From the NCBI GenBank assembly GCA_009746045.1, contig RPFO01000041.1:8217169-8262969 (forward strand): a stretch of 45,801 nucleotides of DNA, given 5' to 3'. The notes below the pieces were generated by a model. That model was not told where the DNA came from and did no database searches. It was given only the letters and a program-made list of their open reading frames with translations. A program made the position numbers and the translations under genes. Shown piece after piece: positions 1-9,440 of this stretch; position 1 is the first letter of the stretch, and every line of letters begins with the position of its first letter. This DNA is from Mesostigma viride. Lineage: Eukaryota; Streptophyta; Mesostigmatophyceae; Mesostigmatales; Mesostigmataceae.

Positions 1-314
1 AGCAACAGGTTGGAAACAAGCACTAGAAAACATATGTACAGCAACCTGTAAGAACCAACATTCGGGTTGCCCTTGCATGGCCTAACTGTTTGAGGCCAAA
101 GGCGTCGACTTAAGTCCTGGCGACTCTTCTGAACCCCATGGGGAGGGCCAGGCATGATTCTCAGCTGGTAGGAGTGACATTCCACACCAACTCCTGTCCA
201 GGAGGGTGTACCTAACCCTGAAGGACCGGCTGTCAACCAGTAAGCACCAGTCACCACTTGGTACTTTGGTCAAGCAGCCCACTGGGGCACCCAAGCTGAA
301 GCAAGGCCTGGTCT

Positions 315-1007
315 CTATGGCCGCCCGTGTAAGGGGTCCATGAGCCCACGGAGCAGGGGGTACTGCCTCTCCGCCTTCTCCTCCAGCTTGGTGAGGGCAT
401 CTGCAGGGTTGTCCACACCAGGCACATGTTCAATGTGAGCTAGGTAGGACATCTCCTTGAGCAACAAGTAGTCAAGGTCCCTGCTCCTGGCCAGCTGCCT
501 GTGCACAAATTGCACCATGCCCATGCTATCAGTCCTCACCAGTGTGTGCAGCTGCAACCTACAGGAAGCCACTTGACATAGCTGGTAGAAGAGCTCCCTC
601 AAGTAAAGAGCAGTATGCAGCCCTTCACAGATTGCCCTGCACTCAGCAATATCACTGCTGGGTGTAACCCTGTTCTGCAACCGACTGTACCAGGTAACAA
701 GTGAGGTGTGATCTTGCTCCAGGGTAACTAATGCTGCTGCCCTGCCCCTGACCTCTGTGACCTTCCTATTATCCATAGAACTGTCCACATAGAGAACCAT
801 GTCAAGGGGCTTGTACAAATCCACAGGACCCAGTATGAGAGGGGGAGACATCATGACAGCCTGCACCACACTCTCAGCACCCACCTCAACCAGCTGGGAA
901 TCAGTAAGTCGACTCAGAACCAGCAAGTCAGGGGCACATATACTTGCAAGCCATGCCAGCATGCCCCTGATGGTAGCACACCTAGCCTGCGTGATGGGCT
1001 CCTGCAA
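315..1007 (-). pseudogene. RT C-terminal end and RNase H of II-1 (frameshifted from RT)
   Basis: This 230-codon frame holds the end of RT and a copia-type RNase H, which degrades the RNA strand of the RNA:DNA hybrid during reverse transcription. Visible landmarks are the ATIRGMLAWLAS segment that follows RT, an acidic residue in LYVDSSMDNRK, the conserved glutamate in IAECRAI, the aspartate in VRTDSMGM, and the terminal copia signature NPADALTK. In II-2 the same region continues in frame from RT. Here a single A is missing near 1016 compared with II-2, which separates RNase H from RT. The true domain starts near 1015. Confidence 0.85.
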
Positions 1008-2518
1008 TGCATCACAATCTGCTGTGGGTAGTCCTTACCACCCTCCATCCTGATGAACCACGAGCCCTTGGCTTGGAACAACGTAGCCTGCATGCCACAG
1101 AAGACCATAGGCTCATTCTCCACCATGTGCTGTATCTTACCCAGCTCAAACCGCTTCTGGATCTTAGCCAAGACAGCCTCAACCCAGTCTGGTGGACCTA
1201 TGAGATGCAGGTCATCACCATGCAGTGAGGCAAAGACAGGAAGGCCATTGTGGGACCCTTGGAACAAACAGGGATCCACTGGAGACACAGAAAACCCACA
1301 AGTATTCTTCAAGAATTTCTCTAGGCTCTTTCTCCAGATAATGGGACTGGACCTGAGACCTTCCAACCCTTTCAGAATTCTCAGGTACCTGGCCTTTATC
1401 TCTGCTCTCCATACAGCAGGTACAGTCACAAAGAAAGGAGGGATATCTCTCCAAGTCTGCCTAGCCTGATCTTGGTCACCCTTGAGAAAAGCCCTCTTGA
1501 AATCAATCAGCACAGAGCTATAGGGCACACCCTTAACCAGAAAAGACAGAAATATACACAGCAGAATCCTCCACGTGTCATGCAGCATCCCTGGAGTATA
1601 GAGCTCCTCATCTAACAACTGGCCAGTGCCATGATACTCGGTTACAACTGGTCTGACATGTGGCACCTGGACACCATCAACCTCCTTGAGCTTGAGGACA
1701 AACATCAATCTGAGCAGCTGGTGAACTTCTGGCAGCTCATCCACAGGTTCTGCACAGTTGGAAACTATCCACTCATGCCCAGAAGCAACAAAGCCAAGAG
1801 TCCATGCCTTAGCCATCTTGGGGCTCTGCATCATCTCGACTAGCTGGCGCCAGGGAATAGGACTGTGAGCAGCTATCTGGTACCTGTTTACCCCTAACTG
1901 CCGTGGATCAAAGGTGGTTGGGATTATCAACAAGTCCTCAGCTATGGGCTCCTGACTCTGAGGACCCTCAGCTGGCTGACTCCTAACAGCCTTCACCGCC
2001 ACTGCAAGACCCTGGGAATAGTGATATCTTTCAAGGGGGAGGCTGCCCCTGCCTTCTAGTGCCAACTCATCAGAGGTCAAAGTAACCCCTGGCATGCACA
2101 AGAAGTTCTGTCCCAGAATGGCAGGCCCCTTATAGCCCTCTACCACACAGAACGTGGTGGGCACCCCTAAGATAGGCACACTCACTTCCCCAAGGATCTT
2201 CATGGACACCTTTCCTGAGAAATCAGACACAGCAAGGCAACTGGGATGGGACATCTGTAAGCCTACAGCATCCTCTTCCCTGATGACAGACACCTGTGAG
2301 TTGGTATCTACCTCCATTGTAGCTGCCCAGCACGACCCCCACCCCGTGAGCTTGGATACCTTGGGATCATGTTTGCTGCGCATGAGTGCTCGGATGACGT
2401 CCGCCATGAGAGGCCCCCGGGCCTTAGGTGGCTGCCCCGTCCCCTCTGGCCTTGTGACAGTTGCTTCAGCAGCCTCCTGCTCGTCATCTTCCAGTAGGGA
2501 CAGACCATCATCCACCAC
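914..2518 (-). pseudogene. Protease and reverse transcriptase of II-1
   Basis: A 534-codon frame. Near its start is a retropepsin-like domain (VDTNSQVSVI, then AILGQNFL), whose usual Asp-Thr-Gly is Asp-Thr-Asn (codons at 2300-2308). A copia-type RT follows: VRPVVTEYHGT, the palm segment IDFKRAFLKGD, SSPIIWRKSLEKF, and the catalytic box LHGDD (1211-1222) in place of the usual YVDD. The product would be one part of a Pol polyprotein acting in a cytoplasmic virus-like particle. Integrase lies upstream in another frame (break near 2510) and RNase H downstream in another (break near 1016). The last residues encoded, past the second break, are out of frame. It lacks the solo LTR found at this place in II-2. 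Confidence 0.85.
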
Positions 2519-2919
2519 AGAGGATTGTTAGCTGCTGCTGCCTGGCTCTGGCCTGGCTCCTCAACCCAGCTGGGAGGGCCTGGCCCGTCTGCAGGCCAGA
2601 TTGCATGTGGCCTTCTTTCCTTGACATGAGCCCAGGACAACCTGTACACGTGCCTTGGATCCTTTTCCAAAGCCACCAGGCAAGATCTGTTAGCTTCTTC
2701 CACACGAGTGACAACCCCATCCTGCCACTTCCCCCGCTTGCCTGGAATAGATGGTTCCTTCCACATCCTGACCTTCAGCCCCACCTGAGGCCTCAGCACA
2801 TTCCAGTTCTTGTCCTTACGTCTCAGCTGGGCAAATAACCTATCTGCCTTCCTAAGACTGGCCTGCACCACGTTCTCAGGCAGCAAGCTATACTGCAGGG
2901 CCAGGGGAGAGACAGCCAC
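2308..2919 (-). pseudogene. Integrase C-terminal part of II-1, cut by I-1
   Basis: The first about 135 residues match the C-terminal part of the family II integrase: SPLALQYSLLPENVVQ, then LRPQVGLKVRMWKEPSIPG, then a tail seen as VALEKDPRHVYRLSW. The zinc finger and catalytic core are missing because I-1 is inserted at 2954 and the adjoining sequence is lost. A frame change near 2510 means the rest of this frame is not real protein. Its value is comparative: it keeps KEPSIPG, where II-2 has a stop (K*PSI), so it shows the ancestral reading frame. Confidence 0.75.
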
Positions 2920-2953
2920 ACCATCAAAGTAATAGTTAACCCTGTGGTTCAGC

Positions 2954-3408
2954 AGTTAGATGAGATGCTTAGGCTGACACACGGATTTCCGGCCTGCGCG
3001 CCGCGTATTGCCTACCGCGGCTGAGCGGGACACCTCAGTACAGTACGGCAGGGTGTACGGTACTGAGGTGTCATGTGGACCGATGTGCGGTTAGTGCCAG
3101 ACTGTTCCTAGGTGCTAGTTCGACCCGCCAGGTCCGGTGTAGCCGGGCCTGACGGGCCGAGTCTTAGCTGGATGCTAGTGACGTGGTCGCATGGCATTGC
3201 AGTGTACACTTGTCCACTGGTCGTGTGCTGCAGGTAGCACCGCCATAGGCATATAGGCGTAGCACTGGGGAGTGCCACAGCACCCGAGTCTGCCCAGTTC
3301 CATTCTGAGCCCTCAGCTTTCATCGCTCTCTCATTGTATTATTGTAATACAATCATCATTCGCTCTCAGCTTTCGCAGTTGTTCGTCGTCCCTAGTCTCC
3401 ATCCAACT
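2954..3408 (+). repeat. 5' LTR of I-1 (455 bp, AGTT...AACT)
   Basis: Begins AGTTAGATGAG and ends CATCCAACT. It matches the 3' LTR of I-2 (10500-10952, inverted) almost completely and is related to the I-3 LTRs. An LTR should carry promoter and RNA-processing signals. Two stem-loops are visible: GACACCTCAGTAC pairing with GTACTGAGGTGTC (3029-3072), and TTGTATTA/TAATACAA around 3340. Confidence 0.9.
3029..3072 (+). promoter_or_regulatory. Conserved LTR hairpin
   Basis: A 13-bp perfect stem (GACACCTCAGTAC with GTACTGAGGTGTC) with an 18-nt interior. It is present at the same place in every full family I LTR: 10834-10877, 18868-18911, 21280-21323 and 33472-33515. In I-3 the interior itself extends the stem (GTACG/CGTAC). 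Its function is unknown; an RNA structure or a palindromic protein site would both fit. Confidence 0.6.
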
Positions 3409-3424
3409 TGGACTGAAAAGTTCG
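3409..3424 (+). promoter_or_regulatory. Primer-binding site of I-1
   Basis: TGGACTGAAAAGTTCG directly abuts the LTR and starts with TGG, as expected for pairing with a tRNA 3' CCA end. The same 16 bases follow the 5' LTRs of I-2 (18514-18529, minus) and I-3 (21649-21664). It is not the common initiator-Met type (TGGTATC...) seen in element F. The primer tRNA is not identified. Confidence 0.7.
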
Positions 3425-3455
3425 ATATTTTTTTTTTACAAGCAAAAAAAAAGAT

Positions 3456-5585
3456 ATGGCTTCCAACAACGGCAACAACGGCAACAACAACAAGAACGGG
3501 AAGGCGCCTGCCAGGCGCACCTCACCCCGCCTTTCGCCGGAGGGCACGCCCTCCGGCACCAACGATGCGAGGGTGACGCCCAACGTCACCTTCCGCACGG
3601 TGGTCGCTGACCAACCCAGGCGTCGGGGCCCGCAGGTGGGGCCCGGCGCCCGGGGAATGGCGAGCGGTCGTCCGTTTGCCATAGGCGGTTCGTCCGCCAT
3701 GGCACCTGGGGGGCAGGTCCCCCGGGCACGACGTTCCCCCGTCGCAGGTGACGGGGGTCGTGAGCGGAGTGATTCCTCTGAGGAGGATGGGGAGGTGCAG
3801 CCTGCGAGGCCTCGGCCTTCGCTTGAGCTTTCGTCGCAGACACCTGCGACGTCGGGCAACCTGTCCGTGGGCCGACAGATGGCCACCATGGACATTGACC
3901 GGTATGGGGAACATGTTCCGCCCCCGGTCGCGTTCGGGCGCCCACCCCATTTTCTCCCCCTTGGGGAGGACGACATCCCGGCGTTCATTTCGGTGAACGG
4001 CTGGATCTTACATCAACGTTTTCAGCTGCTTCCAGATGAGGAGATCCACGCGATAGAGGTTCATCGCGTGCACACGATGATCGAGCATCGTTTGAGGATG
4101 CAGGTCCACCTGATTCAGGTGGCAGTTTGGCTGTACTGTTTCGCCAATCGGCCGAGGCGCCAGCCCGGCACTGTTGATCAGTGGGCGTCCAGGCAGCGCC
4201 AGAGAGAGGCACTGCGCGTGGTCGCCAGACAAGAGATCGCGCTGACTCCGTTGGGGCCGTGGCCCCAAGTCACGCCAGTTGGCTGGGGCCCGGAGAGGCG
4301 TGAGGCGGCTGCGATGCCGCCTGCGACGGAGCGCGGGGCGGCAGACGCCCCCGCCACGCCCATGGGTGGTGAAGCCACCCAGGACCCTCTGGCAGGTCAG
4401 AGGGTCCAACCTCAGCCGCAGGCTCCCCCGCCCCGCGTGGGGGGCCAGGTGGCTGAGGAGGCCACCGGGGTCGCAGGGACCCCGGCGGCGACACAAGCGC
4501 CCGGGGTCGCAGGGACCCCGGCAGCGACGCCGGCGCCTCCGGCGCTGGCGGGGGATGCAGCCCCCATGGAGGGTGTCACGGGCACCTCCAGCGGCTCTGG
4601 GGGGCAGGCCCCCTCTAGTCGCACCAAGGACAAGTCCCTGGCAGGGCCGGAGGGGCCCCAGGGTCCCACCGCAGCTGGGCAGCAACCAGCACTGCTGGAG
4701 GGCGACCTGCAAGGTCGCGACTTCATCACCCTGCGTGATGAGGCCGTGTGGCGTGCCATACAGACAGCCACAGCCTCCTTCCGTGGGCTGGCCGACAGGA
4801 GCCAGCAGATGCATGTCGCGGAGGCGGGCAGCCTGGTGTGTGCAATCATTACGCACATCCTGGGCCTACCCAACCTCCAAGAGGGCACACGCAGGGTGTG
4901 CGACGACCTGCTGCCTGCCCTGCAGGCTCTCCTCTCAGGGAGGAGGGTGCAGGGCAGCAGGGTGCGTCTGGTGCGTTTGATGGAGCTCCTACACAACGCC
5001 ATCCTGAGAGGGGCGGGTAGGTGGCTAACTCTGCCTACCTGGTTGCATCACAATCTTACTAACCCTACTGACGATGACGTGTCCCTCTCTCCCACCTTCC
5101 ATGATTGGGAGGAGGCCCGCAGCAGGAGGCGGGAAGTGACACACACTCACACCCCCAACCAGCCCACCCCTATGTTGTCTAACCCTCCTACACAGCCCAT
5201 GTTTGCCCATCCTGCTCAGCTCACTCAAGTAGCACTTCCCTCTCAGCAGGTCTCTCCTGTGAATGCTGCAGCAGCAACACCATCTTCTCCCTCTCCCCCT
5301 GCATCCCCCTCTAGGTTACCCACTTACAATGAAAACCGTCCTGTGGATAGGATTAATGTCAGGGGGCTGCCTGAGGGGTATACTAGGGAGCAGGGGAATC
5401 ATGCACTTCTCTCTCTGCAGCTGGCTAGGGAGGAACTGAATGTCAAGAATTGGTTTGGATCTCTCATGCAGGGGGATTTTACCATCAGTCCTCTTCTCAG
5501 ATTCAGAATCTCATTCTTGTCTTCCAGCGTAGGTATCCCAAGTGGCAGGACACGCAGGCTAGGGCAGTTTGGGAGGCTTTCATGA
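3456..5585 (+). CDS. Gag N-terminal and capsid part of I-1 (frameshifted)
   Basis: Starts at ATG 3456, 48 bases after the LTR and after T-rich and A-rich tracts. The first residues are Asn/Gly/Lys rich (MASNNGNNGNNN). A basic, proline-rich part follows, then a segment around RQMATMDIDRYG, a Pro/Ala-rich low-complexity linker, and a helical part ending LNVKNWFGSLMQGDF. This should be the structural protein of the virus-like particle. Compared with I-2 and I-3 one T is missing near 5478, so the true frame passes into the next reading frame there and the last about 35 residues are not authentic. It is closely similar to I-2 gag but only about 65% identical to I-3 gag by eye. Confidence 0.8.
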   Translation: MASNNGNNGNNNKNGKAPARRTSPRLSPEGTPSGTNDARVTPNVTFRTVVADQPRRRGPQVGPGARGMASGRPFAIGGSSAMAPGGQVPRARRSPVAGDGGRERSDSSEEDGEVQPARPRPSLELSSQTPATSGNLSVGRQMATMDIDRYGEHVPPPVAFGRPPHFLPLGEDDIPAFISVNGWILHQRFQLLPDEEIHAIEVHRVHTMIEHRLRMQVHLIQVAVWLYCFANRPRRQPGTVDQWASRQRQREALRVVARQEIALTPLGPWPQVTPVGWGPERREAAAMPPATERGAADAPATPMGGEATQDPLAGQRVQPQPQAPPPRVGGQVAEEATGVAGTPAATQAPGVAGTPAATPAPPALAGDAAPMEGVTGTSSGSGGQAPSSRTKDKSLAGPEGPQGPTAAGQQPALLEGDLQGRDFITLRDEAVWRAIQTATASFRGLADRSQQMHVAEAGSLVCAIITHILGLPNLQEGTRRVCDDLLPALQALLSGRRVQGSRVRLVRLMELLHNAILRGAGRWLTLPTWLHHNLTNPTDDDVSLSPTFHDWEEARSRRREVTHTHTPNQPTPMLSNPPTQPMFAHPAQLTQVALPSQQVSPVNAAAATPSSPSPPASPSRLPTYNENRPVDRINVRGLPEGYTREQGNHALLSLQLAREELNVKNWFGSLMQGDFTISPLLRFRISFLSSSVGIPSGRTRRLGQFGRLS

Positions 5586-6139
5586 AGGAGCTAACTGACC
5601 TCCTCTCCACCCCCTCATCTGTGGACATCTATGGGGCATTCAGGTGGGTAGAGGAATACAGGGTCACATCAGTGGACTATGTGGCTGAGACAAAGAAATA
5701 TGAGCTAGCCATCAAAGCACGTCCTGATGTCCAGCAGCTAGATCACAAGTTCTTGCTGCGTTCCTTCCTTGAGAAACTCAAACTTGACAAAAACACCTAC
5801 GCTATGCTTGCAACAGGAATGGCAAAGTACTGGGAGGACATGAAGGAGGCATTGGATTATATCAAGCTGGCCTTGGCTCCCCTTAGCCAGGGGGCCATGG
5901 GCACCTCTGTAAAGAGGGTCAGGGGGGAAGAGAGGGAGGAGGAGGATAGGGAGAGGGAAGACAGGAGCAAGAGACCTGTCACTATGGCAGAAGTCAAGTC
6001 CCTGCTGGGACAAATGTTTAAGGGCAAGGGCAAGGGCAAGGGCAAGGGCAAGGGCAAGGGCAGGGGCTGGGGCAAGGGCAAGGGTAAGGGGCAGTCTCCC
6101 TCCAAGGGGGGCAGCTCCAGCAACAACAACAACAACAGT

Positions 6140-6187
<48 letters not shown>

Positions 6188-8176
6188 AACAACAACAACA
6201 ACAAGAAGCAGGACAAGGAGGACAAGTCTTCTCAGCGGTGCACCCGCTGTGGCATGAAGTACCACCTGCGGCCCACCTGCCGCAAGAACGTGGACGAGCT
6301 GGGGCATTTGGACGTCCTGTGCCACAAGTGCCACGGGCCGCCCCACGGTGACCCCAAGGACTGCAAGCGGCCTCCTTACGGCAAGAAGTGTGAGTCTCCC
6401 TCTCATGCTGGCTTGAGTGTGCCTGCTTCACCTTCTTCTTCTGCATGCCCCACTGTCAGAGCAGTGAGCAGTTCTGGAAAGGTGCTACAGCTGGTTTCAG
6501 AAGATTATGTCTCTAAACCAACCTTCACATCTATGGTTCCCAAGGTGTGCAGAGTGTCCCCAGCAGAGGATGCTCAGATCAGTTTTCAGGAGCTTGCTTT
6601 GCAGTTGCATTTCCTTTATGGGCATGAAGTGAGTGCAGAGGTGGTGGCAGCAGCAATAGGGGGGGCAGCACTCAGACGTGCATGCCAGGTGGTCAGATCC
6701 CACTGCCAGCATTGTCAGTTCAATGCACCCAAACCCCCTAAGTGGCATGTAGCTACCCCACCTAAGAGCAAGGGCAGGGTGGTAGGAGATGTCTTTCATA
6801 TCAAAGGACAATCTTACTTGGCACTTAAAGATGCATGGTCAAGGTACACAACCATTGAACCATTACCTGGAATGGACAAGACACAGTTGCTCAGGGCTCT
6901 CTTGATTGCTCAGGCCAGGTACTACCCTGTGGAGGCATTGTTACTGGATCAGCAGTTCACATGTCTTGCCAATGAACCAGGGTGTGAGGCTATTGATCTG
7001 GCTGGGCTAGAAGATCATGAGAGGCAAGGCATTATTGAAAGGGCCATCAGGTCCATTAAAACCCTTGTAGCCAAAGAAGATGGCAATCTGCTGGCTGACA
7101 GTGGGTCCTATGCTGACAGAGCTCTGTGGTCCACCAGGTTGTGCCAAGTCCTCAACAGGAGGCCACTCATGAAAACCCCACAAGGGGTGGTCATTACACC
7201 AGATGGATTGCATGCAGGCATTTATCCACCTGAGGTACTAGCCCTCTACAACGCACAGCGAGCACAGACAGCTAGCAGGTTAGCTGTCAAGGATGCAAAG
7301 CATCCACGTCCCACCTTCAGAGAAGGGGATCAGGTCCTATTCTACAAGGAGTCGGGACTAGGCAAGGTGGGTACCTGGCATGGGCCAGCCACCATCCTAA
7401 AGTTTAACACCACTGGCAGGACAGTGTTAGTTAAACACAATGACACGGGAAAAATTCACAGGTGTTCACCTCACAGGATGAAATTGTATTTTCCAACTGT
7501 GTCAGACGTGGCAGAGGAGGAAGAGCTGTTGGCCGACAGCCCTGTACAGTTGCCTGGCATCCCAGCGTTGCCCAGTGAGTGGTTGTTTGGAACACCCACT
7601 GGTGAGTGTGAGAGCCACACCCACTGTGACACCCAGGTCACCCTTGATGATTGCAGGCAGTCACTGCAGGATTGGCCCCCTGCAGCAGAGGGTCACATTG
7701 GCAAAACAGGTGATCAGCAACCTATCACCTCTACAAGTGTGAACATAGCTCAGCCACTAGCTGCACCTTCCAAACGCAGCCTAGCAGACGCTGTTCGCAT
7801 TTTACAAGCAGCTCATAGAGCCAAAGCTCAAACTGCTGCAGGATCAGCTAAGGTGGGGAAGGTTGGGCAGAATGACAATAGCCCATTTATGGTTGCAGTG
7901 GACACACAAGCCCAGGTCAGCATTATCAGTGCCCTGGCTGTGCCCCATTTGCCTTTGGAACCTTCACCCTGGCACCATGTGGCTGATTTCTCAGGGCAGT
8001 CATCCCTCAAGGTATTAGGTCAGGTCATGTTGACTATACTCGGTATCCCCACTCCTTTTCAGGTATTGGAAGGTTATAAAGGGAATGCTTTGTTGGGGGA
8101 TCCTTTTCTCTGTTACCCTGGTGTCTCATATCCAGTGATAGACTATCCATCCAGGACATGGGTGGTGTTGATCTGA
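5450..8176 (+). CDS. Gag C-terminus, zinc knuckles, integrase and protease of I-1
   Basis: A 908-codon frame; authentic protein starts at FYHQSSSQ near 5480. Capsid sequence is followed by GKGKG repeats (6019-6090), an Asn run (about 6118-6204) and two Cys/His knuckles (CTRCGMKYHLRPTC and CHKCHGPPHGDPKDC). Integrase follows: an HHCC finger (LHFLYGH...CQHC) and catalytic Asp 6788-6790, Asp 6947-6949 and Glu 7037-7039 (D-x29-E), then a C-terminal domain with GTWHGPATIL. Protease comes after integrase: VDTQAQVSII (DTQ at 7901-7909) and NALLGDPFL. It would package, integrate and process the element. A missing C near 8127 ends the frame early, so the last 16 residues are not authentic. Confidence 0.88.
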
Positions 8177-8529
8177 ATCATTTCAAAATTTCTCTTGAAA
8201 AACTTCTTAACACCAACATTGCTTCTGTAAAATTTGCTACACCCAAGTATGCCCCAGGGCAAGAACCCTGTGTGGCAGACCTGGTTCACAACCAAAAACT
8301 TCATCCCAACTCATTTGGATTGGGCAAGCATGATGTGGCTAAAATGTCTCCTCTTTCTTATGAACAGATAGAGCAAGACTGTCGCACACACATAGGATTC
8401 CTAAAATGGGTGGAGGCCTTTAACAAGGCCAGGGAAGAATGGGTAGTGCCAGATCCTCTTAGTCCTTCTCATACTCCCCTGTCACACCTATTGACAAAAA
8501 GCCTGCAGGGTGCAAGCACTTGCGCCTGA
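8158..8529 (+). pseudogene. Protease-RT linker and RT N-terminus of I-1
   Basis: A continuation fragment joining protease to RT. It reads MGGVDLNHFKISLEKL, then WVEAFNKAREEWVVPDP. The same sequence is fused in frame to protease in I-2. It leaves frame near 8480, where I-1 and I-2 both lack one base relative to I-3. The last about 17 residues are therefore not authentic. Confidence 0.75.
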
Positions 8530-9440
8530 AGTTTGTGTGTAAACATAAGCCAGCAGCAGATGGGTCAGTCATCTTTCATGCTAGACCTTGTGTGACAGAG
8601 TTCAAGGGCACCACTGATCTGACAGAGGCAGAGTTGTACACGCCAGGCATTCAGCAAACATCCCTAAAAATCTTGCTGTCTGTCTTTGTGGGTCATCTCA
8701 ATGATGGGGATGACTATATCTGTAAGGCTACAGACATTAAAAGGGCTTTCCTGAAAGGCTCACCTGAGATAGCACAACAAGTGTGGCATGGTCAGGTGTA
8801 CGTAGTCTCCACTCCCAGAGTTTGGGCAAAACACATCCCTCAGCAGTACCTGAAAGCTAACATAGGTGTTGAAGGGCTGCAATCAGCTCCTCGCATTTTC
8901 AGGATGTCAGCTCAGGCTGTGTTTGAAAAGTTAGGGGCTAGATATGATGACATAGACCCTTGCTTCTTTGTGGTCCCACACCCTCATGGCATTCTCACCT
9001 TTGTGTGGCATGGGGATGATCAGCTGATTGCTGGGCCAAGGCGTGCTGTGGATGATTTTATTCAACAAGTGTCACAGCATTTTGAGATTGGCAAGCAAGT
9101 AGAGCTGGGCACCACTGCCATAAAATTTTGTGGCACAATGTTACAACTCCAGCAGCATCAAAACCAGTGGGTGTGTGCACTCTACTCTCCCAATGATTAC
9201 ATGCACAGCTGCTTGGAGGTTTTGCAAACAAAAATCAAACCTGGAGCCTGTCCTACCATTAGAGGCAAGCTGGGGTGGTTGTGCTCAACGTGTGCACCTC
9301 ACCTGGCTGTGGTTAGCAGAGTTGATGATGATGTCTTGATGCAAGTAGGTCACAAAGCCATCACCAAAACTCTCCAGGAGGCCCTCCCCTTATCTTGCAC
9401 TCCTTGGATCTCCACAAAACCATTCACATCCAAGCTATGA
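8520..9440 (+). CDS. Reverse transcriptase of I-1
   Basis: A 306-codon frame with the copia-type RT core: LKFVCKHKP, TDIKRAFLKG (the conserved palm segment, first catalytic Asp), GVEGLQSAPRIFRMS, and the catalytic box VWHGDD (9009-9020), where typical copia RTs have YVDD. IRGKLGWLCS then leads towards RNase H. It copies the element RNA into DNA in the particle. A one-base loss near 9378, shared with I-2, shifts the frame before RNase H; in I-3 RT and RNase H are one frame. Confidence 0.88.
   Translation: MRLKFVCKHKPAADGSVIFHARPCVTEFKGTTDLTEAELYTPGIQQTSLKILLSVFVGHLNDGDDYICKATDIKRAFLKGSPEIAQQVWHGQVYVVSTPRVWAKHIPQQYLKANIGVEGLQSAPRIFRMSAQAVFEKLGARYDDIDPCFFVVPHPHGILTFVWHGDDQLIAGPRRAVDDFIQQVSQHFEIGKQVELGTTAIKFCGTMLQLQQHQNQWVCALYSPNDYMHSCLEVLQTKIKPGACPTIRGKLGWLCSTCAPHLAVVSRVDDDVLMQVGHKAITKTLQEALPLSCTPWISTKPFTSKL

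Larger units (their letters stand above)
1..2953 (-). mobile_element. Family II copy II-1, 3' half (pol and 3' untranslated part)
   Basis: On the minus strand this stretch runs from inside integrase through protease, RT and RNase H into the 3' untranslated part. It aligns by eye with 40752 to about 44160 of element II-2 at roughly 98% identity. It is cut at 2953/2954 by the 5' LTR of I-1 (AGTTAGATGAG...), and the window starts before its 3' LTR. Positions 1-314 hold no gene; they match the II-2 sequence after pol. The gag and ORF1 pieces at 10143-10499 and 18987-20875 have the same orientation and probably belong to the same insertion, but they are more diverged from II-2 than this part is, so this assignment is an inference. 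Confidence 0.85.

Noticed and set aside
4008-5002. Long frames antisense to or overlapping gag (also 16951-18421 and 25953-26822)
   Set aside because: GC-rich gag is open in several frames; the products are Arg/Pro/Ala-rich shadows, and the gag frame is supported by cross-copy conservation.
5857-6446. Long minus-strand frames of poly-Leu, poly-Val or poly-Cys opposite the gag repeats (also 15516-16209 and 27673-28773)
   Set aside because: They are the complement of CAA/AAC and GGCAAG repeats in gag; repetitive DNA is open in all frames. No independent gene signal.
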